From positions 1-5,322 of the forward strand of contig PMLF01000104.1 in NCBI GenBank assembly GCA_003158755.1: a stretch of DNA of 5,322 bases, read 5' to 3'. Made by a program: the position numbers and the translations under genes. Numbering within the stretch: position 1 is the first letter of the stretch; each line of letters starts with the position of its first letter. The stretch comes from Elusimicrobiota bacterium. Lineage in GTDB: Bacteria; Elusimicrobiota; Elusimicrobia; FEN-1173. Below, in pieces: positions 1 through 5,171 of the stretch. Below the pieces are notes generated by a model. It had not been told where the DNA came from. It saw only the letters and a program-made list of their open reading frames with translations, and searched no databases.

Positions 1-1
1 A

Positions 2-63
2 GGGGGATTTTAAACCACCAGGATTCATCAAATCCCCCCGGACCCCCCTTTTTCAAAGGGGGG
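2..63. repeat. G/C-run inverted repeat at left window edge
   Basis: Two nested inverted pairs are visible. The run gggggattt at 2-10 is complementary to aaatccccc at 30-38. Immediately after it, ccccccttt at 43-51 is complementary to aaagggggg at 55-63 across a 3-base loop. No T-run follows on either strand close to the second hairpin, so it is not a standard intrinsic terminator. Short G/C-run palindromes of this type are often dispersed in intergenic spaces of bacterial genomes. The element may extend beyond the window on the left. Confidence 0.6.
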
Positions 64-97
64 ACACCAATTTCGCAACAGTCTCTCTAAGGGCGGA

Positions 98-109
98 GTA
101 GAGCTCTAC
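98..109. promoter_or_regulatory. 12-base perfect palindrome upstream of the HKD nuclease gene
   Basis: The 12 bases gtagagctctac are a perfect palindrome, ending 23 bases before the start codon at 133. A symmetric site here could be a binding site for a dimeric regulator or a small mRNA hairpin. No convincing -35/-10 pair is visible next to it, so the regulatory role is only inferred. Confidence 0.25.
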
Positions 110-120
110 GAAAATCATTC

Positions 121-125
121 GGAGG
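121..125 (+). promoter_or_regulatory. Ribosome binding site of the HKD nuclease gene
   Basis: GGAGG lies 7 bases before the ATG at 133, an ideal spacing. It favours 133 over the second in-frame ATG at 139. Confidence 0.8.
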
Positions 126-132
126 CAGGACC

Positions 133-1545
133 ATGCGCATGAGATCCGCGTTTCTGATTTTTTTCCTTTTCGCCCCCGGGGCGCGGGGGGCGGAGGTCCG
201 GTACCTTTCGACGCTCGATTACCTCGGGGCGGTCGCGGCGGAGATCGACCGGGCCACGTCGTCCGTGACCGCGTGCGTTTATCTTTTCAACCTCGTCCCG
301 CAGCGCTCCGAATCCAAGACCTTGCGGTTGGCGAACTCGCTCGTGGAGGCCCGCGAACGGGGCGCGCGCGTGGAGGTGATCCTCGACGGGACGCCCGACC
401 CCGAGGGCGGGTTCGGCGCGGGGATGGACGAGCGCAACCGGAGCGCGTATGACTACCTGGCCGAACGCGGCGTGGCCGTGTTCTTCAGCAGCGGCCCGGC
501 CCTGGTCCACGCCAAGACCGTGGTGGTGGACGAATCGGTCGTGATCGCGGGGTCGAACAACTGGAGCGAGGCCGCCCTCTCCGACAACGCCGAAGGCGCG
601 CTGCTCGCGAGGGACCCGGAAGCCGCCCGGGCGGCTCTGGACGACCTCCGGCGGATTCCGAGGCGGACCCTGCCCGCGGCGCCGCCCGCCGCCGTCGTCC
701 CCGGGGCCTTCCTGACGGACCCCCGGTTCCTCGGGATGATGGTCTCGCAAGGCGACCAGCGGGAGTTCGACGTCTACCTGTTCCTGCTGAAAGCGTCGGG
801 CGGCCAACCGTCTTTCGACCTGGACGACGACGCGCTGGCGGAGAGCCTGGGGATCGCGTCCATGGGGACCGAGGATTACCGACGGCAGATCAACAAAGCG
901 CTGCGGAGGCTCCAAGACCGGTACGGGCTGATCCGGGCCGGAACGCGGCGGGGCCTGCCGCCCCGCATCGAGCTGGTTCCCTTGGCGGGCGACGGGGTGG
1001 GACTGCCGGCGGAGTATTGGACGTGGGGATGGCCGCGGGCGCTGAACCTGGCGGGAAAGGTCATGTACGTTTTGAACCGGAAATATTCGGCGACGTCCCC
1101 GATCCGGCCCCGGTGGTCGTTGCTCGTGGAAACCGTCGGACGGGAGAACGGCCTGGCGGCGCAGACCGTCGTCCGAGGGACCGCGGAGTTGAAGCGGGCG
1201 AACCTGGTGGACGTCCAACCCGACCGGCTGGACCGGGACGCCGACCTGCCCCGGCGTCCGAACGTGTACACGCCCCTTCCGCTCTACGATCCGGCCGTTT
1301 TGGAACGGCGGTGGAAAGAGCTGGCGGCGCGGTACGGCGAGGAGAAACTGGCGCGCGCCCGCCGCTGCTTGGCGCTCGTGTACAAGGACTCGGACGCGGA
1401 CGCGGCGGAGATGTTCATCGGACTCGAGAACGACTACGGGCGGGAGAAGGTGGACCGGGCGTACGAGATCATCGCCGAGAAGAACGTGGGAAACCCCAGG
1501 CGAACGGTGGGGTATTTCGCGGCCGTGGTGAAACAGCTGAAATAG
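133..1545 (+). CDS. Predicted exported PLD/HKD-domain protein with tandem winged-helix-like C-terminal region
   Basis: This 470-residue protein starts with a likely signal peptide: basic MRMR, a hydrophobic stretch at residues 6-15, and a plausible cleavage site after A17-R-G19. Residues 21-175 form one phospholipase D/Nuc-type domain. The HKD motif is H126, K128, D133, followed by G140-S-N-N-W144, and E154 lies downstream. Only one HKD motif is present; known single-HKD enzymes such as Nuc and BfiI dimerise to build one active site and cleave phosphodiesters in DNA or lipids. A proline/alanine linker (about 181-190) leads to about 270 residues that read as two winged helices. The first is at roughly 210-284 (helix around 249-264, then basic GTRRG). 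The second is at roughly 303-385. A helical end follows, with an NP-x-x-TVGYF motif near 457-464. These last assignments are by eye. The start is supported by GGAGG 7 bases upstream. The gene stands alone on its strand and its TAG abuts the aroK stop. Substrate and role are unknown. Confidence 0.85.
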   Translation: MRMRSAFLIFFLFAPGARGAEVRYLSTLDYLGAVAAEIDRATSSVTACVYLFNLVPQRSESKTLRLANSLVEARERGARVEVILDGTPDPEGGFGAGMDERNRSAYDYLAERGVAVFFSSGPALVHAKTVVVDESVVIAGSNNWSEAALSDNAEGALLARDPEAARAALDDLRRIPRRTLPAAPPAAVVPGAFLTDPRFLGMMVSQGDQREFDVYLFLLKASGGQPSFDLDDDALAESLGIASMGTEDYRRQINKALRRLQDRYGLIRAGTRRGLPPRIELVPLAGDGVGLPAEYWTWGWPRALNLAGKVMYVLNRKYSATSPIRPRWSLLVETVGRENGLAAQTVVRGTAELKRANLVDVQPDRLDRDADLPRRPNVYTPLPLYDPAVLERRWKELAARYGEEKLARARRCLALVYKDSDADAAEMFIGLENDYGREKVDRAYEIIAEKNVGNPRRTVGYFAAVVKQLK

Positions 1546-2058
1546 CTAACGGGCTCCGGCGGGCAGGAGAGCGAGGATCTCGTCGGCCACTTGCTCGGGG
1601 GAGAGCCCGTCGGTGGCGATGGAATGCGTTACCCGGGCGTACGCGGCTCGGCGATCGTCCAGGATTTTTTGAACCTTCAAGAAAGGATCGGCGCCCTTCA
1701 ACAGCGGCCGTTTGTCCACCTCGTCCTTCAAACGCTCCATGATGGTTTCGGGCCGGGCGAGGAGACAGACCGTCAGACCTTTCTTCTCCAACTCGCGAAC
1801 GTTTTCCTCCCGGAGCGGCGCGCCGCCGCCGGTGGCGATGACGGTCTTGTCCATGAGCGCCACGAGGCGAATGGTTTGGGTTTCCGTGTCGCGGAAAGCG
1901 GGCTCGCCGGCCTTGGCGAAGATTTGGGAAATGGTCGTCCCGGTCTGCGTCTCGATCATCTCGTCGGTGTCCAAAAACGTCCACCCCAGCCGCTTGGATA
2001 GGATCTTCCCGACGGCGGTCTTTCCCGTACCCATGAATCCAAAAAGGACGATGTTCAT
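1546..2058 (-). CDS. aroK: Shikimate kinase
   Basis: Shikimate kinase uses ATP to phosphorylate the 3-hydroxyl of shikimate in the cytoplasm, a late step towards chorismate. The 170-residue length is normal for the family. All key motifs are visible: the Walker A loop G7-FMGTGKT14, the LDTD segment with D30 and D32 (D32 corresponds to the shikimate-binding aspartate), R56 and E59 in the FRDTE shikimate site, the GGG at 77-79, lid arginine R117 in DKRPLL, and R136/Y140 near the C-terminus. The start is ATG at 2058. The nearest GAGGA is about 12-13 bases upstream, so the ribosome site is weak, and a small palindrome (aggat/atcct, 2064-2075) sits between. It follows aroC by 196 bases of repeat-filled spacer, so co-transcription is uncertain. 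Its TAG directly abuts the stop of the convergent HKD gene. aroL is an alternative name for the same activity. Confidence 0.96.
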   Translation of the reverse strand: MNIVLFGFMGTGKTAVGKILSKRLGWTFLDTDEMIETQTGTTISQIFAKAGEPAFRDTETQTIRLVALMDKTVIATGGGAPLREENVRELEKKGLTVCLLARPETIMERLKDEVDKRPLLKGADPFLKVQKILDDRRAAYARVTHSIATDGLSPEQVADEILALLPAGAR

Positions 2059-2102
2059 TTATTAGGATTTATCCTCACTCCAACCAATGAATCACCCGCA
2101 TT

Positions 2103-2147
2103 CTCCCTCTCCCACCTCTGGGTGGGAGAGGGTTGGGGTGAGGGGGG
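2103..2147 (-). repeat. Palindromic intergenic repeat, copy 1
   Basis: A perfect 12-base stem, ccctctcccacc at 2105-2116 and ggtgggagaggg at 2121-2132, closes a 4-base loop and is followed by ttggggtgagggggg. Read on the minus strand it has the form of C-run, tcacccc, aaccct, hairpin, agggagaa. It matches copy 2 (about 2178-2251) in inverted orientation and copy 3 (about 5021-5057). No T-run follows directly, so it is not an ordinary intrinsic terminator. Confidence 0.75.
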
Positions 2148-2177
2148 AAGGGGATCTTTTCCGTTAAATATTTTGTT

Positions 2178-2251
2178 TGCCCCCCTCATCCGCCCTTCGG
2201 GCACCTTCTCCCACCCGAGGTGGGAGAAGGTATAGACGGAGGAGGGGGCAA
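2178..2251 (+). repeat. Palindromic intergenic repeat, copy 2, with branched fold
   Basis: An outer near-complementary pair (about 2178-2192 with 2237-2251, C-runs against G-runs) encloses two hairpins. The first is gccc at 2192-2195 with gggc at 2199-2202. The second is a perfect 12-base stem, ccttctcccacc at 2204-2215 with ggtgggagaagg at 2219-2230, loop cga. The core matches copy 1 in the opposite direction. It begins only 4 bases after the aroC stop, so it would form the 3' end or aroC-aroK spacer of that mRNA, where such stems can protect against exonucleases or weakly attenuate. No U-tract directly follows on the minus strand. Confidence 0.75.
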
Positions 2252-2254
2252 GAC

Positions 2255-3421
2255 TTAAAACGACTTCACGTGCTCGACGTAGCGGGACAGGTTGTCCTTT
2301 AATTCCCTCAGGGAATCGCCGCCGAACTTCCGGGTTAGGGCGTCGGCCAGGACCACCGCGGTCACGGCTTCGCCGATGACGGCCGCGGCGGCGACGGGAC
2401 AGACGTCGGAGCGGACGATCTCGGCCGTCATCTCTTCCTTCGAATTCAAGTTGACGGACTTGAGGGGCTTCCGGAGCGACGCCAGCGGCTTCATCGCCGC
2501 CCGGACCACGAGGGGTTCGCCGTTCGTCATCCCCCCTTCCAAACCGCCCGCGTGGTTGGTGTCGCGGAAAAACCCGCGGCCGGCCGCGTAGCGGATCTCA
2601 TCGTGGGAGTCCGACCCGCGATTCCGGGCCGAGGAAAACCCCGCGCCGAACTCCACGCCTTTGTGGGCTTGGATGCTGAGAACGGCCTGAGCCAAGAGGC
2701 CGTCCAGTTTCAAATCCCATTGAGTGTGGCTGCCCAGGCCCACGGGCAATCCCGTCGCCACGACGGTCCAACTCCCGCCCAAGGTATCGCCCTCGGCTTT
2801 GGCGGCGTCGATGGCGGCCATCATCTTTTCCCCCGCCTCCTTGTCGGGCGTCCGGATGGGGGAGGCCTCCGCGCGGGCGTAAAGTTCCGAGAAAGGCACG
2901 TCGTCGGGTATCTTCGCCTCGACCTCGCCCACCTCGTGGACGTAAGAAAATATTCGGATTCCCGTTTCTTCGAGGAACCGCTTGCAGACCGCGCCGACTG
3001 CGGTGCGGACCGCCGTTTCCCGGGCCGACGCCCTCTCCAAAATATCCCGCACGTCCCGGCGGTCGTATTTGAGCGCGCCGACCAAGTCCGCGTGGCCGGG
3101 GCGGGGACGCGACAGTTGGAACTTCTCGGCCCGGTCTTCCGCCGAGAGCGACATGATCTTTTGCCAGTTTTCCCAATCCTTGTTGGCGACCTGAAGGGTG
3201 ATGGGCGAACCCAGGGTCTCGCCCCAGCGAACGCCCGAGAGGATCGACGCGCGGTCTTCCTCGATGAACTTCTGCCGCTCGCCCCGTCCGTACGTGTGCT
3301 GGCGGCGGACCAGGTCCTTGTTGATGAAATCCTCGGTGACGGGCACCCCGGCGGGGACGCCCTCCAGAATGGCCGTCAAGCAGCGGCCGTGGGACTCGCC
3401 GGCGGTCGAATATCGGATCAC
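2255..3421 (-). CDS. aroC: Chorismate synthase
   Basis: Chorismate synthase converts 5-enolpyruvylshikimate-3-phosphate to chorismate with loss of phosphate, needing reduced FMN as catalyst. At 388 residues it is full length and resembles the longer Bacillus-like form. Visible signatures are GESHG at 8-12 with the catalytic H11, the RRQ-x(2)-YGRG-x-R segment at 39-49, SRPRPGHAD at 104-112 with the second catalytic H110, the ERASARETAVR block at 129-139, and the late RSDVCPVAAAAVIGEAV block. The start is GTG at 3419-3421. It overlaps the aroE stop as GTGA, and GGGGG lies 5 bases upstream inside aroE, so translation is probably coupled. The two flavin-related histidines are intact and no defect is seen. 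Enzymes of this type depend on an external flavin reductase; none is visible here. The repeat-filled spacer towards aroK starts immediately after the TAA. Confidence 0.97.
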   Translation of the reverse strand: MIRYSTAGESHGRCLTAILEGVPAGVPVTEDFINKDLVRRQHTYGRGERQKFIEEDRASILSGVRWGETLGSPITLQVANKDWENWQKIMSLSAEDRAEKFQLSRPRPGHADLVGALKYDRRDVRDILERASARETAVRTAVGAVCKRFLEETGIRIFSYVHEVGEVEAKIPDDVPFSELYARAEASPIRTPDKEAGEKMMAAIDAAKAEGDTLGGSWTVVATGLPVGLGSHTQWDLKLDGLLAQAVLSIQAHKGVEFGAGFSSARNRGSDSHDEIRYAAGRGFFRDTNHAGGLEGGMTNGEPLVVRAAMKPLASLRKPLKSVNLNSKEEMTAEIVRSDVCPVAAAAVIGEAVTAVVLADALTRKFGGDSLRELKDNLSRYVEHVKSF

Positions 3422-4353
3422 GATTTCCCCCTTTCTTTCATGGCGGTCCTCGCGGCGTCGCCCATGATCCGCCGCAAACCGGCGGGAGAGTATCCCGCCT
3501 TGTCCTTCAACTCTTCGCCGAACCAGAGTTCGAACGCCAAGGCCCCCTGCCGGACCAGCATCCCCAAGCCGCCATGATCGGCGGCGCCGCGGGCCCGGGC
3601 AGCCAGCCGGAATGCGGTCTCTCGGTGGTAAATCAAATCATAGACGACTGCACCGGGCCGCAACGACGACAGGTCCACCGGCGAGGGGTCGCCGGGTTTC
3701 AGTCCCACAGGAGTGGCGTTGATGACGATGTCGGCGGACTTTACGACGTCGTCACCCGATGGCACAACCGAGATTGGAAAATCCTCAATGAGAACCCTTG
3801 CATCTTCGGCGAGAAGGTTGGCCTTGTTCTGGAAAACGTCCGTCAGATACAAGGAAGCGGGCCGTTCCCTGCCGTGGAACCCGAACCCTAAGAGGATCGC
3901 CCGCGCCGCGCCTCCCGATCCGATCAGGAGGACCTGGCTTTTCTGGAAAGAAATCCCAAGGGAAGCGCAGTCTTCAAAGAAACCCTCCACGTCCGTGTTG
4001 TGCGCTTCCCAACCTAAGGAGGTTCGTAAGAGCGTGTTCACGGCGCCGATTTCACTCCAAGGTGAAGAAGAATAGACGGGAGGGACTTGGCTCGCCAATC
4101 GACTCCATTCAGCGACACGCTCTTTGTAGGGGACGGTGACATTGAACCCCTGAAGAAGCCCGTCCGCCTGGGACAGGAACTTTTCCCATTCCTTCGGATC
4201 AACGGAAACGGCCCGGTAAACAGCGTTAAGCCCGAACGCCCGAATGGCCGCGTTGTGCATCGCGGGAGACAGTGTGTGCGAGAGCGGCCAGCCGACCACG
4301 GCGTATCGGCGGACTTTCGGTGGAAAGCCGTCAAAATAACTTTTGAGATCCAT
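3418..4353 (-). CDS. aroE: Shikimate dehydrogenase
   Basis: Shikimate dehydrogenase reduces 3-dehydroshikimate to shikimate in the cytoplasm. The substrate domain shows the S25/S29 site in GWPLSHTLSPAMHN, catalytic K77 in GFNVTVPYKE, N106 in GAVNTL, and D121 in HNTD. The nucleotide domain shows GSGGAAR at 145-151, NATPVG at 212-217, YDLIY near 238-242, and GLGMLVRQGALAFELW with Q269. Its 311 residues are somewhat longer than the roughly 270-290 typical of AroE; the extra length is partly in the 88-101 region. The usual NRT motif at the end of the second beta strand, whose arginine binds the NADP 2'-phosphate, reads T171-D172-V173, so NAD use is possible. The ATG at 4353 is 1 base after the stop of the upstream TPR gene and has no clear Shine-Dalgarno site, which suggests translational reinitiation. 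Its stop overlaps the aroC start. A quinate/shikimate dehydrogenase role is less likely given the aro context. Confidence 0.95.
   Translation of the reverse strand: MDLKSYFDGFPPKVRRYAVVGWPLSHTLSPAMHNAAIRAFGLNAVYRAVSVDPKEWEKFLSQADGLLQGFNVTVPYKERVAEWSRLASQVPPVYSSSPWSEIGAVNTLLRTSLGWEAHNTDVEGFFEDCASLGISFQKSQVLLIGSGGAARAILLGFGFHGRERPASLYLTDVFQNKANLLAEDARVLIEDFPISVVPSGDDVVKSADIVINATPVGLKPGDPSPVDLSSLRPGAVVYDLIYHRETAFRLAARARGAADHGGLGMLVRQGALAFELWFGEELKDKAGYSPAGLRRIMGDAARTAMKERGKS
3427..3434 (-). promoter_or_regulatory. Ribosome binding site of aroC within the aroE end
   Basis: On the minus strand AAAGGGGG precedes the GTG at 3421 by 5 bases. It lies inside the last codons of aroE and supports the GTG start and coupling. 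Confidence 0.6.
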
Positions 4354-4354
4354 G

Positions 4355-4825
4355 TCAGCGCTTTCGGGAAGGCGCCGGGGGACGCCCTTCGGGATCGGTC
4401 TGGTTCAGAGCCAGGCTGCGGTTCCAGGCCATTTTTGCCTTGTCTTGGTTGCCCAGAGCGGACCACGCCGATCCCATGAGGCTCCAAGCCTGGACGTTAT
4501 CCGGGTCTTGAGCCAGGATCCCCTCGCACTGAACGATCGCCGGACGGTATTGGTGGGAAAGGAAGGACCGGTAGGCCATCCATAATTCAAACGACGGACG
4601 GGACCGAACCTGAGCCAGGTCGTTGAACCCGGTGAAAAGGAAAAGAGCGGCGACGACGAAAATAGGGAGACCCCACCGTCGGCGAAAATGGAGGACGTGG
4701 GCATCGTTGAAAAACAACGTCCGGCCCAAGGCGTTCAATTTAAGGACCCACGCGGGACGATACAGGTAGGCGAAACTCAACAGCAACAGAACGAGTCCGA
4801 CAAATATTTTAATCCAGGTTTCCAA
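4355..4825 (-). CDS. Small membrane protein with C-terminal TPR-like repeats
   Basis: This 156-residue protein has two predicted membrane segments, at about 5-22 (IFVGLVLLLLSFAYLY) and 53-70 (LPIFVVAALFLFTGF). The loop between them is positively charged (R23, K29, R35, R48-R50), so by the positive-inside rule the loop is cytoplasmic and the C-terminal domain faces outward. Residues 84-146 contain two TPR-like units; the second, with W114-x(2)-MG-x-AW-x-ALG-x(2)-DKA, is the clearer. TPRs bind peptides and proteins; no enzymatic motif is seen. The start is TTG at 4823-4825, chosen because a strong GGAGGT lies 4 bases upstream and the next methionine (M83) would remove both membrane segments. 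It is the first gene of the tight aroE-aroC cluster, with a 1-base gap to aroE. I do not recognise a named family, and a role in aromatic biosynthesis is not implied by the sequence. Confidence 0.8.
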   Translation of the reverse strand: METWIKIFVGLVLLLLSFAYLYRPAWVLKLNALGRTLFFNDAHVLHFRRRWGLPIFVVAALFLFTGFNDLAQVRSRPSFELWMAYRSFLSHQYRPAIVQCEGILAQDPDNVQAWSLMGSAWSALGNQDKAKMAWNRSLALNQTDPEGRPPAPSRKR

Positions 4826-4829
4826 AAGG

Positions 4830-4835
4830 ACCTCC
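4830..4835 (-). promoter_or_regulatory. Ribosome binding site deciding a TTG start
   Basis: GGAGGT on the minus strand ends 4 bases before the TTG at 4825. No ATG or GTG is better placed, so it decides the rare TTG start of the TPR membrane protein. Confidence 0.65.
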
Positions 4836-4873
4836 GGAAATATAACTTAAAAAATCGCATCCGTTCAGGGGAT

Positions 4874-5000
4874 CTTCCCTCCCCCGGTTATGACTGCGCT
4901 AGCAAGAAATGCCGTGTGGGAACGGCCGAGGGAGGGTGTCCGCCCTTGCAAAGCGCCAGAGGCTGCAAGGACGCACGGCAGAAGGACAGGAGAGGGGAAG
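4874..5000. other. Structured intergenic element of unknown type
   Basis: The non-coding spacer 4826-5086 holds several complementary pairs: cttccc 4874-4879 with gggaag 4995-5000; tgccgtg 4910-4916 with cacggca 4974-4980; and ccttgca 4944-4950 with tgcaagg 4964-4970 (inner agc/gct). These nest into one long interrupted hairpin. Alternative pairs also exist: ccctcccccgg 4877-4887 with ccgagggaggg 4926-4936 (one mismatch), and gccgt 4911-4915 with acggc 4922-4926. The two folds exclude each other. It could be a small mobile repeat, a structured RNA or a leader of the aro operon; no known RNA family was recognised by eye. A near-consensus -10 (TATATT, minus strand, 4839-4844) is present nearby, but it would start transcription inside the ribosome site. 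Confidence 0.4.
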
Positions 5001-5020
5001 TTTTTCGCTTCGGTTCGCCC

Positions 5021-5057
5021 TCTCCCCAACCCTCCCCCGTAAACGGGGGAGGGAGAA
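5021..5057 (+). repeat. Palindromic intergenic repeat, copy 3
   Basis: The segment ctccccaaccct leads into a perfect 10-base stem, ccctcccccg at 5030-5039 with cgggggaggg at 5044-5053, loop taaa, followed by agaa. The flanks (ccccaaccct before, agggagaa after) match the minus-strand reading of copy 1 although the hairpin bases differ. It lies about 30 bases beyond the 3' end of the tRNA gene on the tRNA's strand. Confidence 0.65.
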
Positions 5058-5086
5058 AATCCACTCCCTGGACGATTGCAAAAAAA

Positions 5087-5160
5087 CGGGCCCGGGCGGA
5101 TTCGAACCGCCGACCCTCCGCTTAGAAGGCGGATGCTCTATCCACCTGAGCTACGGGCCC
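5087..5160 (-). tRNA. tRNA-Arg, anticodon TCT
   Basis: A complete cloverleaf can be drawn on the minus strand. The 7-base acceptor GGGCCCG (5160-5154) pairs with 5094-5088. The D stem is GCTC/GAGC, the anticodon stem TCCGC/GCGGA, and the T stem GGCGG/CCGCC with the loop TTCGAAT. The loop CTTCTAA places TCT at 5126-5124, reading AGA (Arg). The discriminator is G at 5087 and CCA is not encoded; instead TTTTTTT (5086-5080) follows directly and may help end transcription. The gene starts 11 bases after the stop of the TerC-family gene on the same strand, so the two could share a transcript, or the tRNA promoter could lie within that gene. Confidence 0.97.
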
Positions 5161-5171
5161 TCGGGCGAATT

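Noticed and set aside
115..1218. A 367-codon minus-strand frame opposite the HKD gene
   Set aside because: It is long only because the region is GC-rich. Its product is rich in R, G, P and H without motifs, while the plus strand has a signal peptide, HKD motif and ribosome binding site.
2192..2230. Intrinsic terminator of aroC
   Set aside because: The stems are strong but no U-tract follows directly on the minus strand, and the same palindrome recurs elsewhere, so a repeat explains it better.
2098..2251. CRISPR array
   Set aside because: There are only two inverted palindrome copies, not regularly spaced direct repeats with unique spacers, and no cas gene is present.
2552..3577. A 341-codon plus-strand frame opposite aroC
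   Set aside because: aroC is unambiguous on the minus strand; the plus frame shows no motif and is a GC-driven shadow.
4839..4866. Possible sigma-70 promoter for the aro operon (TATATT at 4844-4839 with a weak TGAACG about 17 bases upstream)
   Set aside because: The -35 match is poor and the predicted transcription start would fall inside the GGAGGT ribosome site, removing it from the mRNA.
4688..5125. A 145-codon plus-strand frame ending in ADSNRRPSA
   Set aside because: It spans the antisense of the TPR gene, the palindromic spacer and part of the tRNA; the ending is again the tRNA complement, with no protein family signal.
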